Of a DNA stretch of 63,244 nt, positions 9,174 to 16,796 are shown piece after piece. The notes beneath the pieces are model-generated. The model saw only the letters and a program-made list of their open reading frames with translations, was not told where the DNA came from and did not search any database. Positions within the stretch are counted from its first letter, which is position 1. Each line of letters starts with the position of its first letter. The DNA is from Desulfovibrio sp. (GTDB lineage: Bacteria; Desulfobacterota; Desulfovibrionia; Desulfovibrionales; Desulfovibrionaceae), in contig JAFTCE010000114.1 of assembly GCA_017454855.1 (NCBI GenBank), forward strand, positions 1 to 63,244, read 5' to 3'. A program made the position numbers and the translations under genes.

Positions 9174-11354
9174 ATGAGTCAGGTCAACATCAATCGTCCT
9201 CTGCAAGACATCCAAAACCAGCCGGTTCCCGGCCCGGCCCCAGAGGGCCTCGCCAAGCCCAATTTGCCACAGGAGCTGCAGAACGCCCGTCCTTCCAGTT
9301 CCGGCTGGGCCACCTTCGGACGCGTGGTGCTGGGCGTAGTGCGCGTCATCGGCGCCATTGCCACCCTTTGCATCAGCGAGGTCATCATCCGCACGGCCAT
9401 TGCGGCCAGGGATGCCCCGGAGCCGCGCGTACAGCCGCACAATCCGGATCATCTGCCCCCGGCCGACCCCCAGGTTGAGGCCGGCAAGAAGGTTCTTAGC
9501 GACGGCATGCTCAAGCTGAATCTGCCGCCCCGGCACATTGAGGCCCTACAGGGCCTGCTGACCGACCTGGCCGACCGCTATGGCGACAACGTGCCCAAGA
9601 ACCTGGATGATTTGCGCAAACTCAAGCTCCACAGTGGAGAGCCTTTTATCTTGAAGTTGCGCGATGCCGTGAAGCAGTCCGCCGAAGATGTCACTCCGGC
9701 CCGGCTGCAGGATATGGCCCGGGATTTTCTGGAACCGGAAATGGTCAAGCGCTCCCTCGATGTCGCGCTGCAGAACAAGGCCCGGGAACTGGGGATCCAG
9801 CTGGAGAGCTGGGGACCCAACCATGAACCTCGGGGACTCCAGCTGGCCACCAACAAGTTTCTCCAGGCATGCGAAGAAAGGGGTTCCATGCCCATGAGCC
9901 AGCTGAAGGACAGTGTGGAGCCCTTCCTCAATCCACGGGGGCTGAACACGGAGCAGAGTGTGCAGACGGCCTTCCAGAGTGTGCAGGATTATCCCTTCGT
10001 GGAAGACGCCCTGCGCCGGGCCGCCCTGCAGGACGGCCAGGAACACGACACGCTGCCGCCGGAGCATGCGGCGGCCCTGGACAACATGGTGGCGAAACTG
10101 CGCACTGCCTATGGCCAGGACTGCCTGCCCCAGGAACCGAAAAAGATTCTGCGCACAAGGCCCACGCACGGGAACACGGTTCTGGATGGTTTGAAGGAAC
10201 TGGCCCAAAATGCCGAGACCGCCATCTCGCCCCAGGACTTTGGCAGGCTCCTCAAGGAGCAGCTGACGCCCATGTGCCAGCGCCACGCCCTGGGCCTGGC
10301 TCTGGGTGAACGGCTGGAAAAGGAGCACGGCATCAAGCTGCATCCTCAAGTGCTGGGCCACCTTTTGGATGAGCTGGAGAACAGGTGCCCTGCCCTGACC
10401 AAAAATCTGGATCGGATCAGCAATGTCCAGGCCGCCCGAGAGACCCTGGAAGCCCAGAAGACTGCGACAGACGATTTCCTCGCTTTCGTGGGCAACAACG
10501 TCAAGTACCTGGAGCAGACGTATCTGCCCCAGGTTCAGCCCCAATTGCAGCCCATCCTGCGCAACCTCATCCGCAGCCTGCCCACGGGACCCGCACACAT
10601 GGAAGAATCTCAGGCCCAGGTGGCACGCCTGGCCGCAGACATGTCCACCTGGCAGGCGTCCATCCCCCTGGGTGACCCAAGCCTCAACGACTTCTGCACC
10701 CATCTGGCCGACGACCTGAACAACAGAACCAGTACCCTTGCCGCAGAGGAAGGCAGCAAGTTCAAAGACAACATCTACGGCACATTCGACCACGACAGCA
10801 ACCGCAATAACTGGAAGCTCAACGGCAAGGAATTCAACAAAAAGCCCGCCGACGTACTCTCCGGCGAACTCAAGCAGATCGCGCCCGCGCCCATTGACCA
10901 GCAATTCCTCTCCAAGCTCACCAACCAGTATCTGTGGTCCGACCTGAAAGTGCCCATGGTTGCCCAGGCGGGACCCGACAACGTCGTGCAACCGCGCGTC
11001 TGGAACAATAGCGGCGAACCGGTGCAGGAGGAAGCGCGCAACAACGGTCTGGCTTTCACTACGGCGCGTCAGCATGTGTCGGTCAACGGCCACTTTAACC
11101 AGCCCCAGGATGTCGATTTGCCCAACGACGGGTATTTTTCCATCACCGTGTCCGAGGACAAGAAGCATGCCGTGGTGGAAATGGTTGTGCCCTCGGCCAT
11201 GACCACCGAAAACCCCAAGCAGGGACTCATCCCCGTGGGCATGTGTACGCACACCTTGCAGGTTGAGTGCGAACTTTCCGGCGGCGATCCCAACGTCCGG
11301 CCCCGCGTGACGGGCATACAGCTTGGCCAGGAGATCAAGCCCCTGAACGTCTAA
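9174..11354 (+). CDS. Unrecognised 726-aa protein, candidate secreted or host-interacting protein
   Basis: I do not recognise a family. The product starts with a Pro/Asn/Gln-rich segment (residues 1-42) without a classical signal peptide. A hydrophobic stretch (about 46-72, GWATFGRVVLGVVRVIGAIA region) follows. About 480 residues of mostly helical, Leu/Gln/Glu-rich sequence come next, with Pro-rich breaks. A C-terminal 150-residue part looks beta-rich (VDLPNDGYFSITVSEDKKH, VVEMVVPS). AAGGAGG sits six bases before the ATG, so it should be well translated. A weak promoter (TTGGGG, 17 bases, TATGAT at 9080-9108) is possible. The next gene is 74 bases away on the same strand. A non-Sec leader plus a membrane-like segment would fit an injected effector, but that is inference. 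Confidence 0.6.
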   Translation: MSQVNINRPLQDIQNQPVPGPAPEGLAKPNLPQELQNARPSSSGWATFGRVVLGVVRVIGAIATLCISEVIIRTAIAARDAPEPRVQPHNPDHLPPADPQVEAGKKVLSDGMLKLNLPPRHIEALQGLLTDLADRYGDNVPKNLDDLRKLKLHSGEPFILKLRDAVKQSAEDVTPARLQDMARDFLEPEMVKRSLDVALQNKARELGIQLESWGPNHEPRGLQLATNKFLQACEERGSMPMSQLKDSVEPFLNPRGLNTEQSVQTAFQSVQDYPFVEDALRRAALQDGQEHDTLPPEHAAALDNMVAKLRTAYGQDCLPQEPKKILRTRPTHGNTVLDGLKELAQNAETAISPQDFGRLLKEQLTPMCQRHALGLALGERLEKEHGIKLHPQVLGHLLDELENRCPALTKNLDRISNVQAARETLEAQKTATDDFLAFVGNNVKYLEQTYLPQVQPQLQPILRNLIRSLPTGPAHMEESQAQVARLAADMSTWQASIPLGDPSLNDFCTHLADDLNNRTSTLAAEEGSKFKDNIYGTFDHDSNRNNWKLNGKEFNKKPADVLSGELKQIAPAPIDQQFLSKLTNQYLWSDLKVPMVAQAGPDNVVQPRVWNNSGEPVQEEARNNGLAFTTARQHVSVNGHFNQPQDVDLPNDGYFSITVSEDKKHAVVEMVVPSAMTTENPKQGLIPVGMCTHTLQVECELSGGDPNVRPRVTGIQLGQEIKPLNV

Positions 11355-11380
11355 CCCGGCGCATGACCTCCTGAAGAGGG

Positions 11381-11401
11381 GCGGCCCCGGCTCGGGGCCG
11401 C
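11381..11401 (+). other. GC-rich hairpin between the two unrecognised genes
   Basis: A perfect 9-bp stem GCGGCCCCG/CGGGGCCGC (11381-11389 with 11393-11401, loop GCT) lies 27 bases after the 726-aa gene and 27 bases before the next ATG. No T run follows, so it is more likely an mRNA-stability or partial-termination element than a full terminator. Confidence 0.5.
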
Positions 11402-11428
11402 TGCCCGGGACATCACGGAAGGCATCCC

Positions 11429-12145
11429 ATGTTCAGCAGTACAACCAGTGCATCCGTCCCTTCCCTGCACATTCTCGTTTTCTGCCTGGCCTGCTTCCTC
11501 CCCGTCACGGCACTGGCCATGTCGGAAAAGGAAGCCGATGACATCCTGCAGGACACCTTTACCATTGTCGGCTATGTGGGCATGAGCGGCGAAAATGAGT
11601 ATCATGACAAACCGCTGAACGTTATCCGCGCCGCCCTGTTCGGCGCCTTTGACGCCAAAGTGACCTACGACATCGAACAGGACAGCCGCAAGGATGCAGG
11701 CAAGCCCCCGTTGACAACGCCGCTCCTGAGCGTGGCCGGGCAACAGGTTTCATCTGAGGACGTCCTCGTGCGTGACGACGCTCCCTCCGTGTTCAAGGGA
11801 CTGCCGGAACGCTACAACGTCTTTGTCAGCCGCAAGGCCGTGGAACTGGCCGCCCTGCGCTACACAGGACACAGTGTGACCAGACATGCCGCGCCAGCCC
11901 CAAGTGATCTCCTTGGTGCCGTGCGCCTGACGGAACAGGGCTATTTCGCAACCATTGACGGCCTGGGCGACCTGCCGCTGGAAGCGAAACTGGAACACAT
12001 CACGCCCCAAGGCCAGGGCTATGTTCTCACGGGGAAAGTCATTCCAGTCATGGAGGACAATGAGGAAACCAAGGAACATTTTTCCCTGGAGCTTTGGCCT
12101 GGCGACGCTTCTGGAACCTGGAAGCGCAACTACCAGGTCAAGTAG
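11429..12145 (+). CDS. Unrecognised exported protein, 238 aa
   Basis: No family recognised. The product begins with a likely Sec signal peptide: HILVFCLACFLPVTALA, with a cleavage site after VTALA-M. The mature part starts MSEKEADDILQDTFTIVGYVG. It has an alternating beta-strand look, with VYDIEQD-like and YFATIDGLGDLPLEAKLEH segments, and ends KRNYQVK. It contains no Cys after the signal peptide. The ATG is preceded by an A/G-rich stretch (ACGGAAGG). It follows the 726-aa gene on the same strand and may be co-expressed with it, which suggests a functional pair. The ssrA gene starts 55 bases after the stop. Confidence 0.6.
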   Translation: MFSSTTSASVPSLHILVFCLACFLPVTALAMSEKEADDILQDTFTIVGYVGMSGENEYHDKPLNVIRAALFGAFDAKVTYDIEQDSRKDAGKPPLTTPLLSVAGQQVSSEDVLVRDDAPSVFKGLPERYNVFVSRKAVELAALRYTGHSVTRHAAPAPSDLLGAVRLTEQGYFATIDGLGDLPLEAKLEHITPQGQGYVLTGKVIPVMEDNEETKEHFSLELWPGDASGTWKRNYQVK

Positions 12146-12157
12146 GGCAATTTCTTC

Positions 12158-12186
12158 TTGTCAGGAAAGAATTTTTCGTGTAAAAG
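12158..12186 (+). promoter_or_regulatory. Possible promoter of ssrA
   Basis: TTGTCA (12158-12163) lies 17 bases before TAAAAG (12181-12186), 15 bases upstream of the mature tmRNA 5' end. Pre-tmRNA is trimmed by RNase P, so a start a few bases upstream of 12201 is expected. The -10 element is poor. An alternative is TATGCA at 12189-12194 without a good -35. Confidence 0.4.
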
Positions 12187-12200
12187 AATATGCATATCAA

Positions 12201-12580
12201 GGGGGCGCACTGGTTTCGACGAGGATGTGGAAGCCGGAGCGGCAGGTCGAGGCGCCGCTGGCCTCGTAAAAAGCGGCAAAACAAGTAATTGCCAACAACG
12301 ATTACGACTACGCTTACGCTGCCTAATTGCAGCGGGGCAATGACCGCTTAGACGGTCACGTCGTGCAGAGTGACGCCTGATACCTCTGTACGGCGACACA
12401 CATCAGGCTGGCGATGGTCGGTGCTCACCGGGGCCATTCGCGAGGATGTTACTGGAGAGATTGCTTTGTTGCGCCTGACCGATGGCTACCAACGAGGTGA
12501 AATACAATGTCGGTCTAAGCCTGTAGAAACTCTGCGTGGAATGTTTTCGGACGGGAGTTCAACTCTCCCCGCCTCCACCA
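12201..12580 (+). ncRNA. ssrA: tmRNA (SsrA)
   Basis: tmRNA rescues stalled ribosomes and tags incomplete proteins for proteolysis. The 380-base gene starts with the conserved GGGGGCGCACTGGTTTCGAC and ends with a tRNA-Ala-like half whose 3' end is GCCTCCACCA, with encoded CCA. The T arm is GGGAGTTCAACTCTCCC. The tag reading frame lies at 12291-12326. After the resume codon GCC it gives ANNDYDYAYAA and then TAA. The final AA is the ClpX/ClpP-type degron, matching clpXP in this window. The 3' end is a known integration site, and integrase and IS scraps follow it here. Confidence 0.97.
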
Positions 12581-12597
12581 CCCCCAAAGTCCATACG

Positions 12598-12639
12598 GCC
12601 CCACAACGTCCCTAAGACCGCGTGGGGCTTACTTTTTTT
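12598..12639 (+). terminator. Rho-independent terminator after ssrA
   Basis: The inverted repeat GCCCCAC (12598-12604) / GTGGGGC (12622-12628) is followed by TTAC and seven T residues (12633-12639). It lies 18 bases beyond the tmRNA CCA end. The loop is 17 bases, rather long, but the T run and position fit. Confidence 0.7.
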
Positions 12640-12765
12640 CTTTTCTTGCGTCCCAGAAAATCTCAGAAGTGTATGACAGTCGTGCCTCTCGGGTGGTATC
12701 AGGGGTGGGTTCGGGTAAAAAACCAGGAATTGCCCTGCGGTCAAACCCACCGGGAGGCTCAAAAC

Positions 12766-12924
12766 ATGCGTGTTCAGCAGACGTTGTCGGACAGTGCCAG
12801 CAAAAAACTGAAGTCTCAGGCAAAAAAATTCAAGCTCGGTGACGGTGACAAGCTGTGGCTCGTTGTCTATCCAAGGGGCGTCAAATCATGGCATTATACC
12901 TGGAAGGCCAAAAGTAGCCCTTGA
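12766..12924 (+). pseudogene. Phage/island integrase, N-terminal remnant
   Basis: The 52-codon frame begins MRVQQTLSDSASKKLKSQ and continues FKLGDGDKLWLVVYPRGVKS and WHYTW. This is the N-terminal arm-binding (DUF4102) domain of P4-type tyrosine integrases, where the usual pattern is L-x-D-G-x-x-L-x-L-x-V-x-P-x-G-x-K-x-W. A GGAGG lies nine bases before the ATG. The frame stops right after the domain; the catalytic domain (about 300 residues) is absent. Its place 185 bases after the ssrA 3' end matches islands that integrate there, so this is the relic of one. Confidence 0.75.
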
Positions 12925-12953
12925 ATGGTTCGAGGTAAACACTGTGTTGCCGC

Positions 12954-13013
12954 TCAGGGCGGCCAACGCACTTTAGTCTTGAAGGCCAGGGCAGGAGTTC
13001 TACGCTTGGGCAT
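12954..13013 (-). pseudogene. IS3-family OrfA start, remnant
   Basis: On the minus strand a 19-codon frame begins MPKRRTPALAFKTKV and then stops. The start, preceded by AAGGAGGAGCGCAAA, and the sequence resemble the first residues of IS3-family OrfA proteins (typically K-R-x-x-x-x-F-K-x-K-V-A-L-E). The upstream stretch AGTTGGACATGTATGACAG also looks like the leader of such elements. Only this fragment remains. It lies in the same decayed zone as the integrase remnant. Confidence 0.45.
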
Positions 13014-13104
13014 TTTGCGCTCCTCCTTGTGACATGTTCCAGCTGTCATACATGTCCAACTTTTGGGGAGGATCGCACTCTCCAAGGCAGCCTTTTACGG
13101 CCTT

Positions 13105-13608
13105 TCAAAACTCAATGCCAGGCGTAGCCTTGACGCCGCGCTGCCAGGGATGTTTGATTTCCGTCATGGACGTCACGAGATCGGCAGCAGCCAGCAGCCA
13201 GTCAGGGGCATTGCGGCCCGAGAGGACAACGTGGCAGTTCTGGCTGTGGGCCAGGGCCAGAAGATCCTCCACTTCTTCACGCAGGAGCAGACCAGCACCC
13301 AGCGCGTACAAGGCTTCGTCCAGTACCAGCATGTCTGCGCTCAAAAGCCGATCCTTGGCCCAGTGTAGGACGTCAAGGGCGGCGGCCCTGTGGTCGTGGC
13401 GCTCAGACTCGCAGCGAAAAAACCCCTGTCCACCGGCCAAAAAATCTGTACGCAGTAGACGCCGCAGCATGGTCTGTTCCCCGGCCTGACCGTCACGCTT
13501 TATGAACTGGGCAAAGGCCACACGCAGTCCTTGGCCCAAGGCTCGCATGGCCTGGCCGACGCAAGCGCATGTCTTGCCCTTGCCATTGCCGGTGTAGATG
13601 AGCAGCAT
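13105..13608 (-). CDS. cobO: Cob(I)yrinic acid a,c-diamide adenosyltransferase (CobO/BtuR type)
   Basis: This enzyme transfers the adenosyl group of ATP to cobalt in corrinoids, giving the coenzyme B12 form. The 167-residue product is a P-loop protein with YTGNGKGKTCACVGQAMRA at the N-terminus. LVLDEALYALGAGLL acts as Walker B and VVLSGRNAP follows, both typical of CobA/CobO/BtuR proteins. The ATG at 13608 is chosen because its first base overlaps the TAA stop of the upstream radical SAM gene (TAATG). The longer frame is only the shadow of that gene. It is at the short end for the family, lacking the N-terminal extension of E. coli BtuR. Confidence 0.88.
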   Translation of the reverse strand: MLLIYTGNGKGKTCACVGQAMRALGQGLRVAFAQFIKRDGQAGEQTMLRRLLRTDFLAGGQGFFRCESERHDHRAAALDVLHWAKDRLLSADMLVLDEALYALGAGLLLREEVEDLLALAHSQNCHVVLSGRNAPDWLLAAADLVTSMTEIKHPWQRGVKATPGIEF

Positions 13609-14606
13609 TAGTTCCAGATGCCGGGCAACTTCGCACCGCAGGAGGGACATTGGCCCTGGCCCCCCGTGACGCGCAGGCCCGTGCGTTTGATCGCTGCTTT
13701 GCCGCATTGCGGGCAAAACGTCGTAGATCCTTCTGGACTCGTCACATTGCCTATGTAAACAAAATGTAGACCGGCTTCTAAGCCGATGTCCCTGGCTTGC
13801 TCCAAGAGGGGCAATGGCGTTGCCGGATATTCGGCCATGCGGTAGGCGCCGTGAAAGGCCGTGACATGCCAGGGGGTGTCTGGCCCCAGCTCGTCGTGGA
13901 TAAAGGCAGCCAGGGCCTTCAGCTCGTCAGCATTGTTATTGACGCCGGGAATGATCAGCGTGGTCACCTCCAGCCACCAGCCAAGTTTATGCATAGTCTT
14001 TAGGTTGTCGAGTACCGGCTGCAAGCGTCCTCCACAGAAACTGCGGTAAAACGCATCGCTGAAACCTTTCAAATCCACGTTGGCAGCACTGATGTAGGTA
14101 CTCAAGACCTGCAGGCAATCTTGAGACATGAAGCCATTGGTCACCAGTGCCACGCGCATGCCGTCGCCCTTAGCCAGCATGGCTGTTTCATAGACGAGTT
14201 CCAGGAAGACCGTGGGTTCGTTGTAGGTAAAGGCCAGGGATCGGGCCTTGTTGTCTGCGGCCAGAGAGATGAGTTCTTCGGGATTTATGCGTCGACCCGA
14301 AATCACGCCGCTTTCCGGCACTTGCGAAATATTGCTGTTCTGGCAAAACCTGCATGTAAAATTGCAGCCAGCACTACCAACGGAAAAAATCCGCGTGCCA
14401 GGCAAAAAATGGTACAGAGGTTTTTTCTCCACTGGATCCATGGCCACACTGGTCATCACTTCATTGACCAGTGATACCAGTTCGCCGCGCAAGTTGACAC
14501 GCACACCGCAACGCCCCTTCTTATTTTTGCGTATCTGGCAGCCGTGCGCACAGAGACCGCAACGTACGCTTCCGTCGTCTTGTGAAGTCCAAAGCATTGC
14601 CTGCAT
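13608..14606 (-). CDS. amrS: AmmeMemoRadiSam-system radical SAM enzyme AmrS
   Basis: AmrS is a radical SAM protein of the widespread Amme-Memo-RadiSam trio, of unproven substrate; it resembles pyruvate formate-lyase activating enzymes. The 332-residue product starts with a Cys cluster (RCGLCAHGCQIRKNKKGRC). The radical SAM motif is CNFTCRFC (CxxxCxxC), preceded by VGSAGCNF. A C-terminal zinc-ribbon-like unit, CPQC...CPSC (last 40 residues), is extra. The start MQAMLWTS at 14606 has AAGGAAGG upstream; the 127-codon longer frame crosses the neighbouring gene. It overlaps cobO by one base. The usual partners AmmeMemo (AmrA/AmrB) are not in the window. Confidence 0.88.
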   Translation of the reverse strand: MQAMLWTSQDDGSVRCGLCAHGCQIRKNKKGRCGVRVNLRGELVSLVNEVMTSVAMDPVEKKPLYHFLPGTRIFSVGSAGCNFTCRFCQNSNISQVPESGVISGRRINPEELISLAADNKARSLAFTYNEPTVFLELVYETAMLAKGDGMRVALVTNGFMSQDCLQVLSTYISAANVDLKGFSDAFYRSFCGGRLQPVLDNLKTMHKLGWWLEVTTLIIPGVNNNADELKALAAFIHDELGPDTPWHVTAFHGAYRMAEYPATPLPLLEQARDIGLEAGLHFVYIGNVTSPEGSTTFCPQCGKAAIKRTGLRVTGGQGQCPSCGAKLPGIWN

Positions 14607-14685
14607 ATGCACCTTCCTTGGCAGTGATCCTGCGCAATGGCCGTGGCAAGAGCCAACGGCAGTGTCCTTAAAATGCGCTGGCTTA

Positions 14686-15423
14686 TCAGCGCGGCCCGCC
14701 ATAATGCGGGTGGCGCGGAGGCCGACGCCACGGGCCGTGCCCTGGCCCAAAGTGGCGCTGTCCGTGCCTATATCCGTAGTGGGGCGGGCCGTAGGCAGGC
14801 CCATAGGGGCCAAACATGTCCGGATAAATTTGCGGGGCGATAAGAAGCGGTGTCTGTTCCTCTTGCGGCGTCGGTCGAGGCGGTAACACACGCGTAATGT
14901 GATCGCCCGTTTTCGGATCGCGCATGTACTGCACCTGCCCCCTGCTTCTGAAATGGCTTCCTTCGAGCTGGGAAGTGCCAAAGACAATATCTTCTTCCTG
15001 CGACCGTGCGGGCAGGCTGACAGATGCGGACGCAGACTCTGGGGGCGTCACGCTGGTTCCTGGTGCAGCAAGAGGGGAGGGGGGCTTCGTGGCTTGTGCG
15101 GCATCTCCTGGCATGGCCGGGGGCATGTCCTGCGCCCCCTGCCACATGCCCGTGGCCTGGGAATAGGGCAGTGGTCGTCCCCGGCCTTGCATGGCAAGGC
15201 CGGACTGCTCCGCAGGCTGGACATGTGCTTCCCGTGCAAGTTGCGCAGCAGTAGCTGGGTTTGCTCTGTCTGATGTCCCCACACCGGGGGGCAGGGTCAA
15301 GCGCCGCGTGGTCTGTTCCGGCAAGGGTATCTGCTGATGGGACTCGGGCAGTGGAGCAGAGGCGGCGTTGGCCGACAAGGGCAGGGCCAGAAATAGGGCA
15401 ATGGCAAGAGGTTGCAAGCGCAT
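14686..15423 (-). CDS. Exported Pro/Gly-rich protein of unknown function
   Basis: I do not recognise a family. The 245-residue product has a clear signal peptide (LQPLAIALFLALPLSANAA, cleavage after ANA). The mature chain is rich in Pro, Ser and Ala through about residue 150. A more conserved-looking block follows (GQVQYMRDPKTGDHITRVLP). The tail, from about residue 205, is Gly/Pro/Tyr/His-rich with GPYGPAYGPPHYGY-type repeats and many His and Arg. Such tails can bind metals or surfaces, but nothing proves it here. AAGGAG precedes the ATG by nine bases. Its stop is 80 bases before amrS on the same strand. Confidence 0.65.
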   Translation of the reverse strand: MRLQPLAIALFLALPLSANAASAPLPESHQQIPLPEQTTRRLTLPPGVGTSDRANPATAAQLAREAHVQPAEQSGLAMQGRGRPLPYSQATGMWQGAQDMPPAMPGDAAQATKPPSPLAAPGTSVTPPESASASVSLPARSQEEDIVFGTSQLEGSHFRSRGQVQYMRDPKTGDHITRVLPPRPTPQEEQTPLLIAPQIYPDMFGPYGPAYGPPHYGYRHGQRHFGPGHGPWRRPPRHPHYGGPR

Positions 15424-15619
15424 GTTTTACACTCCTTCTGACAGCGCATTCATCCTATCAGCGCCGGGCAGTATGGTCTACTAGAAAACGCGCACTTTCT
15501 CCGCATGTCCTCTTGTACAGCGTGTAAGAAGAGGCAAGAGCTGCACAGTTTGCGTTGTAAAAAGTTCCTTGGGTTTTACAGGAATTTGTGATAGCATACT
15601 GTGTGTTAAGGAGGCAAGG

Positions 15620-16672
15620 ATGACCACGGAACGCTCCCAAGCCTATACGCTGGCTGGCGTTGATATTGAAGCCGGCAATGCGTTGATTTCACGCATCAAG
15701 ACCCTGGTACACGGCACGCACACCAGGGGAGTTCTTTCTGATATTGGCGGCTTTGGCGGGCTGTTCAGGCCGGATCTCAACGGCATGGACGAACCCGTTC
15801 TCGTCTCTTCCACGGATGGGGTGGGGACAAAACTCAAGCTGGCCTTTGCCTGCCACAAGCACGACACTGTAGGCATTGATCTCGTAGCCATGAGCGTCAA
15901 CGACATTTTGGTGCAGGGCGCAACCCCCCTTTTCTTCCTTGACTATTTTGCCACTGGCGAGCTGGATGTAGAAGTAGCCCATACGGTCATCAGCGGCGTG
16001 GCCGAAGGCTGCCGCCAGGCCGGCTGCGCACTGCTGGGCGGGGAAACAGCGGAAATGCCCGACATGTACGCCCCAGGGGAATATGATCTGGCCGGTTTTT
16101 GTGTGGGCATTGTTGATAATGCTAAAATTATCGACGGTTCTACCATCCGCATGGGCGACGCGCTTGTGGGCATCGGCTCTTCCGGTCTGCATTCCAACGG
16201 CTATTCCCTGGTGCGCAAAATTCTCGTAGATAGTCATCTCCAGCTCTCTGATCCCTTCCCTGGGGAGGAGGGCGTCAGCGTGGGCGAGGTGCTGCTGCGT
16301 CCGACCATCATCTATGTGGAAGCCGTGCGCCAGCTTCTGCGCGATATCAATATCAAAGGCATGGCCCACATCACCGGCGGCGGATTCTATGACAATATCC
16401 CGCGTATGCTCCCCGCGCAGGTGGAGGCGCGCATCAACTTTGGGAGCTGGACAGTGCCCCCGGTCTTTTCTTGGCTCAAGGAGTCCGGAAAGCTCTCTTG
16501 GCCGGAAATGTTGCAAATTTTCAATGTCGGCATCGGCTACATCTTGGTTCTGCCCCCGCAGCAAACAGAAGAGGCTATCAGTCGCATACGGGCTTTCAAG
16601 CTGGATGCCTGGCATATTGGCGATATTGCCCAGCGCACGTCGGATGCGGAGCAAGTGGTGGTCAACTTTTAG
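15620..16672 (+). CDS. purM: Phosphoribosylformylglycinamidine cyclo-ligase (AIR synthetase)
   Basis: PurM converts FGAM to AIR with ATP, the fifth step of purine synthesis. The 350-residue product carries LVSSTDGVGTKLKLA, GIDLVAMSVNDILVQGA, LLGGETAEMPDMY and HITGGGFYDNIPRMLP, all family hallmarks. The ATG at 15620 (MTTERSQAY) is chosen because AAGGAGG lies five bases upstream. Possible promoter elements TTGGGT and TAGCAT with 17-base spacing lie at 15569-15597. A strong terminator follows the stop by 18 bases. Confidence 0.97.
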   Translation: MTTERSQAYTLAGVDIEAGNALISRIKTLVHGTHTRGVLSDIGGFGGLFRPDLNGMDEPVLVSSTDGVGTKLKLAFACHKHDTVGIDLVAMSVNDILVQGATPLFFLDYFATGELDVEVAHTVISGVAEGCRQAGCALLGGETAEMPDMYAPGEYDLAGFCVGIVDNAKIIDGSTIRMGDALVGIGSSGLHSNGYSLVRKILVDSHLQLSDPFPGEEGVSVGEVLLRPTIIYVEAVRQLLRDINIKGMAHITGGGFYDNIPRMLPAQVEARINFGSWTVPPVFSWLKESGKLSWPEMLQIFNVGIGYILVLPPQQTEEAISRIRAFKLDAWHIGDIAQRTSDAEQVVVNF

Positions 16673-16690
16673 CTTCTAGCCATAGAGGAT

Positions 16691-16718
16691 AAGGCCCCGG
16701 AATTTCGGGGCCTTTTTT
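16691..16718. terminator. Terminator between purM and pgk
   Basis: A hairpin with stem AGGCCCCG/CGGGGCCT and a central GAATTT loop (16692-16712) is followed by a T run (to 16718) on the plus strand. It ends purM 18 bases after the stop. Read on the minus strand the T run is only two bases, so it would be weak for the converging pgk transcript. Confidence 0.85.
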
Positions 16719-16796
16719 GTATGTGTTCAAGCAAAATGCGCAAGCAAATACCCTATGGTATGTGCCTACACTTGCGTATCTTTAAAGCAGATTGTT

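Noticed and set aside
9546-11252. 568-codon minus-strand frame opposite the unrecognised 726-aa gene
   Set aside because: The plus frame has a strong ribosome site and protein-like domain structure; the antisense frame is rich in Gln/His/Val with no start signal. Kept in mind because the sense protein is itself unrecognised.
13066-13090. Second attachment repeat matching the ssrA 3' end
   Set aside because: Only scattered bases agree with the tmRNA T-arm (GGAG...CTCTCC); not enough to call a direct repeat.
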